Positions 8,102 to 17,147 of a stretch of 64,000 bases of DNA are shown here, one piece after another. Below the pieces are notes generated by a model. That model was not told the origin of the DNA. It saw only the letters and a program-made list of their open reading frames with translations, and made no database searches. Source of the stretch: Streptomyces durocortorensis (GTDB lineage: Bacteria; Actinomycetota; Actinomycetes; Streptomycetales; Streptomycetaceae); the NCBI RefSeq assembly GCF_031760065.1, contig NZ_CP134500.1:2852001-2916000 (forward strand). The letters run 5' to 3'. The first letter of the stretch is position 1; each line of letters starts with the position of its first letter. A program made the position numbers and the translations under genes.

Positions 8102-8605
8102 ATGACCACGGCATCCACCAGCGCGACGCGCTGGCTCACCGACGAGGAGCAGCGCGTCTGGCGCGCTTATCTGCATGCCACCACGCTGCTGGAGGATCAC
8201 CTCGATCGCCAGCTCCAGCGCGACGCCGGCATGCCGCACATCTACTACGGACTGCTCGTCCAGCTCTCCCAGGCGCCCCGGCGCCGGATGCGGATGACGG
8301 AACTCGCCCGGAACGCCAAGATCACCCGCTCCCGGCTCTCGCACGCCATCGCCCGGCTGGAGAAGAACGGCTGGGTGCGCCGCGAGGACTGCCCCTCCGA
8401 CAAGCGGGGCCAGAACGCGGTCCTCACGGACGACGGGTACGCGATGCTCCGACGCTCGGCGCCTGGCCATGTCGACGCCGTACGGCAGGCGATGTTCGAC
8501 CGGCTCACGCCCGAGCAGGTGCGCAGCCTCGGGGAGATCATGCGGGTGCTCGCCACCGGCCTGGAACCGGAGGGCCCGGACGCGGATCTGCCCTGGCTCC
8601 GCTGA
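8102..8605 (+). CDS. MarR family transcriptional regulator
   Basis: A 167-aa winged-helix regulator. The recognition region is MTELARNAKITRSRLSHAI (about residues 62-80), followed by the wing VRREDCPSDKRGQNAVLTDDG with the conserved DxRG-like DKRG. The N-terminal LTDEEQRVWRAYLHATTLL is typical of the common actinobacterial MarR group. Start is ATG 8102; GTG 8093 in the same frame is also possible because no normal ribosome site is present. It most likely represses itself and the divergent DODA dioxygenase through sites at 8021 and 8066. The gene ends in a hairpin that includes its stop codon. Confidence 0.88.
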   Translation: MTTASTSATRWLTDEEQRVWRAYLHATTLLEDHLDRQLQRDAGMPHIYYGLLVQLSQAPRRRMRMTELARNAKITRSRLSHAIARLEKNGWVRREDCPSDKRGQNAVLTDDGYAMLRRSAPGHVDAVRQAMFDRLTPEQVRSLGEIMRVLATGLEPEGPDADLPWLR

Positions 8606-8623
8606 GCGGCGGAACCAGGGCAG
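8588..8623. terminator. Hairpin between marR and MFS 3' ends
   Basis: Arms 8588-8602 and 8609-8623 pair at 14 of 15 positions around a 6-nt loop that holds the marR TGA. It serves two convergent genes only 47 bp apart. Confidence 0.7.
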
Positions 8624-8652
8624 AGGGGCGACGTTCCCGGTGCCGTACGGCG

Positions 8653-10221
8653 TCAGTGGGCGACGACCGGGATCCGGAACTCGTCCTCAGCACCGTCGGC
8701 ACCCTCGGCGTCGCCGCCGGACGCACCGCCCGGACCCGCCCCCGGGCGGCCGGTGTTGATCAGGACGGCCGCGATCGCGGAGGCGGCGACCAGGATGCCG
8801 ACCGCCCACCAGATCGCGGCGGAGAAGCCGCTGACCATGGCCTGGAGCTCCAGGAGCTCCGGGTCCGTGGCGCGGGCCGCGTGGTCGGCGACGTACGCGG
8901 TGGTGGCGCTGGCGGCGATGGTGTTCAGCAGAGCGGTGCCGATGGCGCCGCCGACCTGCTGCGAGGTGTTGACCATCGCGGAGGCCACCCCCGCGTCACG
9001 CGGCTCGATGCCGTGCGTGGCCAGGGACATGGCGGGCATGAACGCCGTACCCATACCGAGGCCGAGCAGCAGCTGGCCGGGCAGGATGACCGCCGCGTAG
9101 CTGGTGTTCAGGTCCAGCTGGGTCAGCAGCAGCATGCCGGTCGCGGCGACCAGGAAGCCGGGGCCCATCAGCAGGCGCGGCGGAACCCGGGTCATCAGCC
9201 GGGTACCGATCTGGGTGGAGCCGATGATCATGCCCGCGATCATCGGGAGGAACGCGAACCCGGTCGTGACCGGGGAGTAGCCCTTCACGACCTGGAGGTA
9301 GTAGGTCAGGAAGAGGAACAGCCCGAACATCGCGATGATCGCGAGACCCAGCGAGAGGTAGACCCCGCCCCGGTTGCGCTCGGTGAGCACGCGCAGCGGC
9401 AGCAGCGGGGACTTCACCAACGCCTCCGTCACGACGAAGGCGATCAGGAGGACGGCGGAGGCGATGAACATGGTGACGGTCAGCCCGTCCGACCAGCCGG
9501 CCGACTCGGCGCGGGTGAAGCCGTAGACCAGGGCGACCAGGCCGAGCGTGGAGAGGACGACGCCGGGGATGTCGAGCGACGCGCGGTTGCGGGTGCCGGA
9601 CGGCTCGCGGATGACGAAGTACGCGCCCGCGGCGGCGACGACGGCGAACGGGATGTTGACGAAGAACGTCCAGCGCCAGTTCAGGTACTCGGTGAGGAAG
9701 CCGCCGAGGATCAGCCCGACCGCGCCACCGCCACCGGCGATGGCCCCGTAGATACCGAAGGCCTTGGCACGCTCCTTGGCGTCGGTGAACATCACGGCGA
9801 GCAGGGAGAGGGCGGCCGGGGCGAGCAGGGCGCCGAAGACACCCTGGAGGGCCCGAGAGCCGAACATCATCGCCTCGTTCTGGGCCGCCCCGCCGAGCGC
9901 GGAGGCCAGCGCGAAGCCGATCAGTCCGACGACGAAGGTGCGCCTACGGCCCCAGAGGTCGGCGATCCGGCCGCCGAAGAGGAGGAGCCCGCCGAAGGCG
10001 AGTGCGTAGGCCGTGATGACCCACTGCTTGTTGCCGTCGGAGATGCCCAGGTCGGCCTGGGCGGAGGGCAGTGCGATGTTCACGATGGTGGCGTCGAGGA
10101 CGACCATCAGCTGGGCGAGCGCGATGAAGGCCAGCGCCTTCCAGCGCCCGGGATCGGGAAGTCGGCCGGGATCGGGAAGTCGGCTGGGATCGGGAAGTGC
10201 GGTGTCGGCCGTTTTCGACAT
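8653..10221 (-). CDS. MFS transporter, DHA2 drug exporter
   Basis: A 522-aa 14-helix exporter. TM1 carries LMVVLDATIVNIALPSA, loop 2-3 has GGRIADLWGRRRTF, and TM5 has the antiporter motif C-like GGGGAVGLILGGFLTEY. The C-terminal tail (GASGGDAEGADGAEDE) is acidic. Start ATG 10221 (MSKTADTALPD) has AGGTGG upstream; GTG 10233 in frame is an alternative. The N-terminal tail contains a triplicated 18-nt unit that encodes LPDPGR-like repeats. The TetR gene lies just upstream on the same strand with a 200-bp gap, so the two may be co-transcribed or independently controlled by TetR. Confidence 0.88.
   Translation of the reverse strand: MSKTADTALPDPSRLPDPGRLPDPGRWKALAFIALAQLMVVLDATIVNIALPSAQADLGISDGNKQWVITAYALAFGGLLLFGGRIADLWGRRRTFVVGLIGFALASALGGAAQNEAMMFGSRALQGVFGALLAPAALSLLAVMFTDAKERAKAFGIYGAIAGGGGAVGLILGGFLTEYLNWRWTFFVNIPFAVVAAAGAYFVIREPSGTRNRASLDIPGVVLSTLGLVALVYGFTRAESAGWSDGLTVTMFIASAVLLIAFVVTEALVKSPLLPLRVLTERNRGGVYLSLGLAIIAMFGLFLFLTYYLQVVKGYSPVTTGFAFLPMIAGMIIGSTQIGTRLMTRVPPRLLMGPGFLVAATGMLLLTQLDLNTSYAAVILPGQLLLGLGMGTAFMPAMSLATHGIEPRDAGVASAMVNTSQQVGGAIGTALLNTIAASATTAYVADHAARATDPELLELQAMVSGFSAAIWWAVGILVAASAIAAVLINTGRPGAGPGGASGGDAEGADGAEDEFRIPVVAH
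10149..10202. repeat. Three tandem 18-bp units inside the MFS N-terminus
   Basis: Units at 10149-10166, 10167-10184 and 10185-10202 are identical or nearly so and encode repeated RLPDPG. Unit number is in frame, so length can vary without breaking the gene. Confidence 0.75.
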
Positions 10222-10422
10222 GGGTGTAGCCACCTAAGGACGTATGAAGGCGCCGAGGGCGTCATGAGGCGAGCGTCGTCGGTACGGGCTGTGCCGTACA
10301 CGCGACGGTTACGTGGGCTGCCGGTACGTGACGTGGACGCGGACGTGGACGTGGACGTGGACGTACGAGGCTGTGTTCAGGCGAGGAGAAGCGGGACCGG
10401 AAGGTTCAGTTCGGGGCGGGCG

Positions 10423-11121
10423 TCAGGGGCGGCGCCGCAGATCCTCCAAAGTGGCGGCCGATCCGGGCAGTTCGGAGCGGGCCGGGGCTTCCAGTCCGTC
10501 CAGGAAAAGCTGCAGATGGCGGTGGGTGAACCGGTCGATGCCCTGGCAGGCGATGCCGGGGAGCGGCCGGGTGAGCTGGGAGAGGACGACGAATACGTCA
10601 CCGACGCCGATGTCGGCACGCAGCCGCCCCGCGGACATGGCGCGCCTCACGAGCCCCCCGACGGCCTCTTCGAGGCGTCGGCGCTCGGCGAGCAGGTCGG
10701 GGTGATCCTGGTCGAAGACGCCGGAGAGCATCGGGCACAGGGCGCCGATCCGTTCGTCGGCGGCCGCGTGCACGAAACGGCTGAGCGCGGCGAACGGGTC
10801 GGCCTCGGCGGCGACGGCCTCTTCGGCCCGGCTGGTGGTACGGGAGGTGACCGCGAGGACGACCTCGTGGATGAGGGCGGACCGGTCGGGGAAGTTGCGG
10901 TAGAGCGTGGCGTTGCCGACGCCGGCCCGCCGGGCGACGTCGTCGAGCGGCACCTCGGGCCCGAACTCGACGAAGAGCTCGCGCGCGGCGCTCACGATCC
11001 GCTCGCGGTTGCGCAGCGCGTCGGCCCGCGGGCGGGACGAACGGCACTGTGCTGCCGGTGCGGTGTTCTCGGCGGCGCCCTCGGTGACGGTCTCAGCGAC
11101 GTTCTCGGCCACGCAGTTCAC
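10423..11121 (-). CDS. TetR family transcriptional regulator
   Basis: A 232-aa regulator. The HTH lies at about residues 40-85 (ARELFVEFGPEVPLDDVARR then AGVGNATLYRNFPDRSALI), followed by a helical ligand domain with VHAAADERIGALCPML. I place the start at GTG 11121, since AAAGGGAGG lies 9 nt upstream; an earlier ATG would read across the operator region. The gene precedes an MFS exporter on the same strand, a classic drug-sensing pair. Two GGGGA-N5-TCCCC palindromes in its upstream region are the likely operators. Confidence 0.87.
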   Translation of the reverse strand: MNCVAENVAETVTEGAAENTAPAAQCRSSRPRADALRNRERIVSAARELFVEFGPEVPLDDVARRAGVGNATLYRNFPDRSALIHEVVLAVTSRTTSRAEEAVAAEADPFAALSRFVHAAADERIGALCPMLSGVFDQDHPDLLAERRRLEEAVGGLVRRAMSAGRLRADIGVGDVFVVLSQLTRPLPGIACQGIDRFTHRHLQLFLDGLEAPARSELPGSAATLEDLRRRP

Positions 11122-11195
11122 GACGACAGCCCTCCCTTTGCTTCCCGTTACCAGCGACTCCGCTGCCTCTGTGCAGCCGGTCGGCCCCCTCGCGT

Positions 11196-11218
11196 AACCG
11201 GGGACCGATTCCCCGGTT
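11196..11218. promoter_or_regulatory. TetR-type operator, copy 1
   Basis: AACCGGGGA-N5-TCCCCGGTT is a perfect interrupted palindrome 75 bp upstream of the TetR start. Its core GGGGA-N5-TCCCC recurs 40 bp further on. Confidence 0.6.
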
Positions 11219-11239
11219 AGTGGGGACACGTATGCAAAC

Positions 11240-11254
11240 GGGGAGTAGCTCCCC
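11240..11254. promoter_or_regulatory. TetR-type operator, copy 2
   Basis: GGGGA-GTAGC-TCCCC repeats the core of copy 1, with centres 40 bp apart, about four helical turns. A third half (AGTGGGG, 11219-11225) lies between. Confidence 0.5.
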
Positions 11255-11412
11255 ACTTATTTCCCTCATCGCATGTGACCTGAGTCACATCACCTGACGA
11301 GGAAAAACCTCCGATCGGCGCACCCAGCGAGCGCCCCCGGACCGCCCGGCACAGGCTGATCGCCAGAGCGCAGTCAGGTCGGCCGACTGCCGCGGACCCC
11401 GAAGGCGCCTCT

Positions 11413-12690
11413 ATGCAGCAGCCTCGCCACCGCATACGCAGACACCGCCGCCCGGTCGCCCTGGCCGGGGCGACCGCCCTGGTCATAGCGGCCATGGCAT
11501 CGGCGAGCACCACCCTCCCGACGGGCGGTCGCGCCTCGGCGGGTCCGGCGGCCACGTCCCCGGACTCCGCGCTCGCGCCCTGCCGGATCTCCGCGGTCAT
11601 GGGTGTGCAGATGTCCGAGGGCATGCCGACCCCGCCCGGTTACACCCGGTCGACCGGCGACGTCAGGGCGCTCAACCTGATGATCGACTTCCCGGACGCG
11701 GAGGGCGCCGAACCGGCGATGGACCGGTTCGCGGAGTTCTTCCCGCAGACCTCCGACTGGTTCGCGACCAGCTCCTACGGCCGCCTCGTCTACCGCCCCG
11801 AGGCCCCCCTCAAGGACTGGCTGCGGATGCCGCTGCCGTTCACGGAGTACGGGATAGAGCGCGGCTCACCGTTCGAGCCGGGCTACCGCCAGCTGGTCAA
11901 GGACATCGTCGCGGCCGCCGACCCGGAGGTCGACTTCTCCGCGTACGACCTGGTCAACATCCTGGTCACCCCGAACGCCGGGCCCTCCGCTCTGGACACC
12001 GTGCTCTCGGTGACCTTCTCCGGCAACGACGACGCCCCGACCGCCGACGGCGTCCCGCTCTCCAACACGTCCTTCGTCTACAGCCGCCAGGACGACGGAT
12101 CGGGTTCGTTCGCCGAGACCGGCTACCGCGTCCTGCCGCACGAGAACGGCCATGTCTTCGGGCTGCCCGACCTCTACACGATGGAGGGCGGGGGCTCGGT
12201 CGGACACTGGGACATCATGTCCGAGGACTGGGGCGCCAACAACGACTTCCTGGCCTGGCACAAGTGGAAGCTGGGCTGGCTCGACAACGAGCAGATCAGC
12301 TGCGCCTCGCAGCCCGGCGTCAGCGAGCACACGCTCGGCCCGCTGGCCACCGAGGGCGGCACCAAGCTCGCCTTCGTCCCGCTGAGCACCCAGTCCGGCT
12401 ACGCCGTGGAGGTACGCACGGCAGGCGGCAACGACGACGCGGTCTGCCGTCCCGGGGTGCTGATCTACAAGGTGAGCTCCGATGTGGACACGGGCCAGGG
12501 GCCGGTCTCCGTCGCCGACGCCACCGAGGACAGCGGCGGCTGCACCCGGCGGCCGAACGTCCACGCCGAACTGTCGGACGCACCGTTCCGCCCCGGCCAG
12601 ACGTTCACCGACCGGGCCAACGGCGTACGGATATCCGTGCTCGACGAGGACGACCGCGGCAACTACCGGGTGCGGGTCACACGTCCGTGA
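11413..12690 (+). CDS. Secreted M6 family metalloprotease
   Basis: A 425-aa exported zinc protease. A signal peptide with Arg-rich n-region (RHRIRRHRRP) and a hydrophobic stretch to about residue 30 is visible. The catalytic zinc motif HENGH is at residues 243-247 inside LPHENGHVFGLPDLY, and the Met-turn HWDIMSEDW is at 265-273. The order fits M6 (immune inhibitor A-like) proteases, although it is shorter than InhA and lacks the PKD and jelly-roll extensions. The C-terminal part (about 300-425) is a beta-rich domain. Start ATG 11413 has GAAGG 7 nt upstream. The 3' end overlaps the convergent ligase gene by 14 nt. Confidence 0.88.
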   Translation: MQQPRHRIRRHRRPVALAGATALVIAAMASASTTLPTGGRASAGPAATSPDSALAPCRISAVMGVQMSEGMPTPPGYTRSTGDVRALNLMIDFPDAEGAEPAMDRFAEFFPQTSDWFATSSYGRLVYRPEAPLKDWLRMPLPFTEYGIERGSPFEPGYRQLVKDIVAAADPEVDFSAYDLVNILVTPNAGPSALDTVLSVTFSGNDDAPTADGVPLSNTSFVYSRQDDGSGSFAETGYRVLPHENGHVFGLPDLYTMEGGGSVGHWDIMSEDWGANNDFLAWHKWKLGWLDNEQISCASQPGVSEHTLGPLATEGGTKLAFVPLSTQSGYAVEVRTAGGNDDAVCRPGVLIYKVSSDVDTGQGPVSVADATEDSGGCTRRPNVHAELSDAPFRPGQTFTDRANGVRISVLDEDDRGNYRVRVTRP

Positions 12691-14545
12691 GCGGCGCGGG
12701 GGACTGATCGGGTTCGGGGCCGGGGTCGGGGCCGGGGTCGGAGCCGGTACCTGGCCCCGCGAACCCTTCCCCTGAGCCGGACCCCGCGAACCGGCCCCGG
12801 AGCTCGTGCTTGAGGAGCTTGCCGGTGGCGTTGCGCGGGAGCGGCTCGTCGGTGAGCAGCACCCGCGTAGGCACCTTGAACGCGGCGAGCGAGCGCCCGA
12901 CGTGCGCCCGCAGGGCCTCGCCGGTGACCCGGGACCCGGTGCGCGGGCGGACGACGGCGGCCACCTCCTCCCCCAGCACCGGGTGCGGGACACCGAGGAC
13001 GGCCGCGTCGCACACGTCGGGATGGTCGTGCAGGACGCCCTCGACCTCGGCGCCGTACACGTTCTCGCCGCCCCGGATCACCACGTCCTTGATCCGGTCG
13101 ACGACGCTGACCCGCCCCTCGTTCCGTACGGCGAGATCCCCCGTACGGAACCAGCCGCCGTCGGCGAAGGCCTCCTCGGTCGCCGCCGCGTCGCGCCAGT
13201 AGCCGCGGAACAGCGACTGGCCGCGCAGCCACAACTCGCCCGGCTCACCGTCGGGCAGCTCCTCGCCCGAAGGACCGGCGACCCGCGTCTCGGTGACCGG
13301 GGTCGGGCGGCCCGCGCCACCGGGCTCGGCGCGGTAGTCGGCCCCGTTGTGCGCGAGGACCCCGCCGCTGGTCTCGGTCAGTCCGTAACCGGTACGGGGC
13401 TCGACGCGCTCGCCGTACCGGGCGGTGAGCCGGGCGACCAGGGCGGGCGGGGCGGCGGCGCCTCCGGTGCTGAACAGGGTGAGGCTCTCCAGCTCGTCGC
13501 CCGCCCCCGTCCGCTCGGCGGCCTCCAGCAGTCGGAGCCCGGTGGTGGGGACACCGGAGAAGTGCGTGACGCGGTGCGTACGGATCAGGCGCAGCGCCTC
13601 GTCCGCGTCCCACCGGTGCATCAGGACGAGGGTGCCGCCCGCGGCCATCACCCCGTAGAACCCGGTGAACGCGGCGACGTGGAAGAAGGGGAACGTCATC
13701 AGGGAGACCGGGGCGGCCCCCTGCCCGGGGATGACTCCCCGCGCCAGGGCGGAGGCCGCCGCCTGGTAGCGGGAGTTGAGCGCGGCCCCGGCCTGGGCGA
13801 GATGGGTGGCCACAGCGCCCTTGGGGCGGCCGGTGGTGCCCGAGGTGTAGAGGACCGTGGCGTCGTCCTCGGGCCGGGGCACCACGTCGGGCGGCGCGGC
13901 CAGCGGATCGGGGGCGGGGAAGTCCTCGTACCGCTCGACGCGCAGCCCCTCGGCCCCACTCCCCTCCGTACTCCCCTCCGCGTGGGAGCCGTGGAAGAGA
14001 ACGACACGCGTCCCGGTCCGCCGCGCCCAGCCCGCGACCCGCCCGAGCCGCTCCCCGTCAACGAGGAGCACCCCGGGCCCGCAGTCGTCGAGGACGTGGG
14101 TGAACTCGCCCTCGGTCCACCAGGCGTTGAGCGGTACGGCGACGAGACCGGCCAGCTGGGCGGCCCAGAAGGCGATCTGCCACTCGGGGTGGTTCCGCAT
14201 CGCGACGACGGCCCGGTCACCAGGGCGCAGCCCGTACCGCTCGTGCAGCCGGACGGCCAGGGCTGAGGCGGCGGCGAAGAACTCCCCGTACGTGTACGTC
14301 CGCTCCCCCGCGATCAGGAACGGCGCGTCCCCGAAGGCCCAGGTGGCCTCCACGAACTCCCGGAGCGTGCGGGGCCCGTCGGCGTACTCCAGCACCCCCC
14401 GCTCACCCCGCACCACGGCGAAGGGGGCGCCGGGCGCGGTGAGTGCGGCAGCGACGCGCGCGGCTCGGGCAGCGCGCTCGGCGCATTCCGCGCGGGCTGC
14501 GGCGCCTTCGGAGCCTGGTTCCGGGGACGGGCGGGTGTGCGGCAC
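12677..14545 (-). CDS. Class I acyl-CoA ligase / AMP-forming synthetase
   Basis: A 622-aa adenylate-forming enzyme that would activate a carboxylate (probably a fatty or aryl acid) to an acyl-AMP and then to acyl-CoA. Motifs in order: A3 P-loop VLYTSGTTGRPKG, A5 TGYGLTETSG, A7 GWFRTGDLA, A8 GRVSVVDRIKDVVIRGGENV, and A10 LPRNATGKLLKHEL with the catalytic Lys. Start GTG 14545 has GAGAGG 6 nt upstream; the longer in-frame ORF lacks a site. The last 30 residues are Gly/Pro/Asp repeats and are probably disordered. The partner pathway is not evident from the neighbours. Confidence 0.88.
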   Translation of the reverse strand: MPHTRPSPEPGSEGAAARAECAERAARAARVAAALTAPGAPFAVVRGERGVLEYADGPRTLREFVEATWAFGDAPFLIAGERTYTYGEFFAAASALAVRLHERYGLRPGDRAVVAMRNHPEWQIAFWAAQLAGLVAVPLNAWWTEGEFTHVLDDCGPGVLLVDGERLGRVAGWARRTGTRVVLFHGSHAEGSTEGSGAEGLRVERYEDFPAPDPLAAPPDVVPRPEDDATVLYTSGTTGRPKGAVATHLAQAGAALNSRYQAAASALARGVIPGQGAAPVSLMTFPFFHVAAFTGFYGVMAAGGTLVLMHRWDADEALRLIRTHRVTHFSGVPTTGLRLLEAAERTGAGDELESLTLFSTGGAAAPPALVARLTARYGERVEPRTGYGLTETSGGVLAHNGADYRAEPGGAGRPTPVTETRVAGPSGEELPDGEPGELWLRGQSLFRGYWRDAAATEEAFADGGWFRTGDLAVRNEGRVSVVDRIKDVVIRGGENVYGAEVEGVLHDHPDVCDAAVLGVPHPVLGEEVAAVVRPRTGSRVTGEALRAHVGRSLAAFKVPTRVLLTDEPLPRNATGKLLKHELRGRFAGSGSGEGFAGPGTGSDPGPDPGPEPDQSPAPLTDV

Positions 14546-15103
14546 GGGCGGCCTCTCTCGCACTGGCGCTTGCTGGCTGGTACCCGTGACGCTATGCGTA
14601 CGGCGCCGCAGCGCCAAGGCCGAGGTGGAGCCGCAGCGGCCGCTGCCGTCCCCGACGGACTCGACGGCGCCCGTCCACGGCCTGCGGTTGCCCTCGCGGA
14701 GGAGCCTGCCGGGTCCGCGGCGAGCGCGTCGGGGAAGTCAGTGACGCGACCGCGACCATGTCCGGCCGCGTGGGCGACCTCACCTCAGCCACCCCGAAGT
14801 GCGCGGAAGTACGCGGAGGCCCTGACCCACCCGCCACACCATGCCCGTACCCGCGGAACGGGTGTCGTCGACCAGCTCTGACGACGGCCGCGACCAGGAG
14901 TTTCCCGCACATATCGGGCTTATATGAGATAGACCACTTTCGGGGGCCATAGGCAGGGGCGGTCCCACCGGCCTACAGTCCTGTCGTTTACGGAGTATTC
15001 GGCTCCGCGCCGTCCGGCCCAACCCTCCGCTCCGTACACGACCTGTACGCGCACGCAGAGACCGGGCCGATTCCCCGACTCACAAGGAACCGGGAACATC
15101 CGC
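14546..15103. other. Intergenic region between the ligase and the alanine symporter
   Basis: A 558-bp gap between divergent genes with no convincing coding frame. A relatively AT-rich patch holds an inverted repeat CATAT (14910-14914) and ATATG (14922-14926), 7 nt apart, which may mark a promoter or operator for the symporter. Confidence 0.4.
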
Positions 15104-16552
15104 ATGGGCACGTTGGAAACCTGGGTCGTCGAGTTCAACGACGTCTTCTGGACATACCTGCTGATTCCGCTGGTCGCCGTCGCCGGCGTCTGGTTCACGC
15201 TGCGCTCCAAGGGCGTGCAGATCCGCCTGATCCCGGAAATGTTCCGGGTCTTCAGGGACAAGCCGCAGTCCGGCGTCAGCCCCTTCGGCGCCTTCACCAT
15301 CTCCGCCGCCGCGCGGATCGGCACCGGCAACATCGCCGGCGTGGCCACCGCGATCACCATGGGCGGCCCCGGAGCCGTCTTCTGGATGTGGGTGATGGCC
15401 CTGGTCGGCGGTGCCTCGGCGTTCGTCGAGTCGGTCCTGGCCCAGCTGTACAAGGTGCGCGACGCCGAGCCCGGTACGTACCGAGGCGGCCCGGCCTACT
15501 ACATGCAGAAGGCGCTCGGAATGCGCTGGCTCGGCGTGGTCTTCGCCGTTCTGATCACGCTGACGTTCGGGTTCGTGCTGACCGCGGTGCAGTCCAACAC
15601 GATCACGGTGGCCACGAAGGGCTCCTTCGGCTCGGACGCCTCCTGGTTCAATCCCGTCCTCGGCGTCGTGCTCGCCGGGCTGCTCGCGCTCGCGGTGTTC
15701 TTCGGCGTGAAGCGCCTGACGGCCGTCACCAAGGTCATCATCCCGGTGATGGCCGGGATCTACCTGCTGACCGGCCTGGTCATCGTGCTCCTCAACCTCG
15801 GCAACGTGCCGGGCATACTCGGCGACATCATCGGCGGCGCCTTCGGCTTCCGCGAGGTCGCGGGCGGCGCCGTGGGTACGGCGATCCTGCAGGGCGTGCG
15901 GCGCGGCATGTTCTCCAACGAGGCGGGCATGGGTTCCGCCCCGAACGCCGCCGCGGCCGCGGAGACCACGCACCCGGTCAAGCAGGGCCTGGTCCAGACC
16001 CTCGGCGTCTACTTCGACACCCTGGTCATCTGCACCATGACCGCCCTCGTGATCCTCTCCGCCAACCCGACCCTCGGTGAGCGCGGCGGCGCGGACGTCA
16101 CGCAGGCCGCCTTCACCAGCGCGCTCGGCGACTGGGCCGGTCACCTGCTGACCCTGGTGGTCTTCATGGTCGCCTTCAGCTCCATGATCGGTAACTACTA
16201 CTACGGCGAGTCCAACATCCAGTTCATCACCCGCAGCAAGAGCGTGATGAGCTCGTACCGTGCGATGGTCATCGCCTGCGCCGTCCTCGGCGCGATCGGC
16301 TCCGTCCCGCTGGTCTGGAGCCTCGCGGACGTCACGATGGGCGCGATGGCCCTGGTCAACCTGATCGCGATCATCCCCCTCAGTGCGGTTGCCTTCCGCC
16401 TCCTCGACGACTACCTGGCCCAGCGCCGTCAAGGCCTCGACCCGGTCTTCCGCAAGGACCGGGTTCCGGGCCTGCGCGGCGATGTGGAGTGCTGGGGCAC
16501 GTCGGACCAGGACGCCACACCGCAGGAGCGGATGCCGGTCGGCTCGCTCTGA
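15104..16552 (+). CDS. Alanine/amino-acid:cation symporter (AGCS family)
   Basis: A 482-aa polytopic membrane protein that takes up alanine or glycine with Na+ or H+. The family signature GTGNIAGVATAITMGGPG lies at about residues 73-90, and further conserved blocks are GTYRGGPAYYMQKALG and RRGMFSNEAGMGSAPNAAAA near residue 265. About ten or eleven hydrophobic segments are visible, and full family length is present. Start ATG 15104 (MGTLETWVVEFND) follows AAGGAACCGGGAAC. It is monocistronic: a good hairpin follows at 16587 and a tRNA gene comes next. Confidence 0.92.
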   Translation: MGTLETWVVEFNDVFWTYLLIPLVAVAGVWFTLRSKGVQIRLIPEMFRVFRDKPQSGVSPFGAFTISAAARIGTGNIAGVATAITMGGPGAVFWMWVMALVGGASAFVESVLAQLYKVRDAEPGTYRGGPAYYMQKALGMRWLGVVFAVLITLTFGFVLTAVQSNTITVATKGSFGSDASWFNPVLGVVLAGLLALAVFFGVKRLTAVTKVIIPVMAGIYLLTGLVIVLLNLGNVPGILGDIIGGAFGFREVAGGAVGTAILQGVRRGMFSNEAGMGSAPNAAAAAETTHPVKQGLVQTLGVYFDTLVICTMTALVILSANPTLGERGGADVTQAAFTSALGDWAGHLLTLVVFMVAFSSMIGNYYYGESNIQFITRSKSVMSSYRAMVIACAVLGAIGSVPLVWSLADVTMGAMALVNLIAIIPLSAVAFRLLDDYLAQRRQGLDPVFRKDRVPGLRGDVECWGTSDQDATPQERMPVGSL

Positions 16553-16586
16553 CGCGGACGCGCCCCGCGCGACCGTACGCGTCGAA

Positions 16587-16614
16587 GGGCGGCATCCCGG
16601 GAGGGGTGCCGCCC
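16587..16614 (+). terminator. Hairpin after the symporter gene
   Basis: Arms 16587-16598 and 16603-16614 pair over 12 bp with a single G-T wobble and a GGGA tetraloop, 34 bp past the stop codon. Confidence 0.75.
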
Positions 16615-16884
16615 TCGGGCGTTCGGAGGCCGGGCCCGAATCCCGGGACCGTGTCGTGCCGCGGCACGAAGGTGTCGCGGCGCACAGTGGCAACGGGGGC
16701 GACCTCCGCAATCCCTATCCGCTAGGCTGTCAGCGGTCAGTCGACCTCCAGTGCGCCTGCTCGGGAAAGTGTCCTTCCGGATCCCTACCGCGGCACCGCC
16801 ACGGGGTCGCATGACCAGGGCGTTTGCCTCACTCCGCCCGGCATTCCCCCCTGGGGATTCCGGCACGGTTTTCGGCAAGCCCCC

Positions 16885-16957
16885 GCCTTCGTAGCTCAGG
16901 GGATAGAGCACCGCTCTCCTAAAGCGGGTGTCGCAGGTTCGAATCCTGCCGGGGGCA
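16885..16957 (+). tRNA. tRNA-Arg(CCT)
   Basis: A 73-nt cloverleaf. Acceptor GCCTTCG pairs with CGGGGGC (two G-U pairs), D-arm GCTCAGGGGATAGAGC, anticodon stem CCGCT/AGCGG with loop CTCCTAA (anticodon CCT), T-arm GCAGG-TTCGAAT-CCTGC, discriminator A. CCA is not encoded (CAC follows). The 7 nt ending at the mature 5' G, GCCCCCG (16879-16885), are a perfect complement of the 3' acceptor strand, so a competing pairing exists in the precursor. Confidence 0.95.
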
Positions 16958-16981
16958 CACTCTCCACCAGCACGAACACCA

Positions 16982-17022
16982 AGAAGGGCCAGGTCAGGGC
17001 ACATGCCCAGCCTGGCCCTTCT
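16982..17022 (+). terminator. Terminator of the tRNA-Arg gene
   Basis: Outer arms AGAAGGGCCAGG (16982-16993) and CCTGGCCCTTCT (17011-17022) pair perfectly over 12 bp, with an inner GGGCA/TGCCC stem, 25 bp after the tRNA. Confidence 0.8.
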
Positions 17023-17147
17023 CCGTTGGCCGCCGTCCTGCTCACGCTCTCAGACGTGCTGTCACGCACTGAGCACGTGACCTCGTGCCCCGAACAACGC
17101 CATGCGGATCACGGAAGCGGGTGAGCAGTGCCTCCGGTCACTGTGAC

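Noticed and set aside
10320..10372. GACGTG direct repeats as an operator array
   Set aside because: The hexamers are simple-sequence repeats with no palindromic symmetry and lie downstream of the TetR gene stop; I could not tie them to a promoter.
8656..11220. 854-codon open frame on the plus strand across MFS and TetR genes
   Set aside because: It is antisense to two clearly recognised genes, its translation is low-complexity Gly/Arg/Asp, and it crosses the intergenic region. It is a by-product of high GC content.
14592..15022. Small ORFs in the gap upstream of the symporter
   Set aside because: Their products are compositionally random, starts lack ribosome sites and third-position GC is not raised.
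16885..17147. Integrated element at the tRNA-Arg 3' end
   Set aside because: tRNA genes are common attachment sites, but no integrase, excisionase or duplicated tRNA end follows; a normal terminator and a chromosomal kinase gene do.
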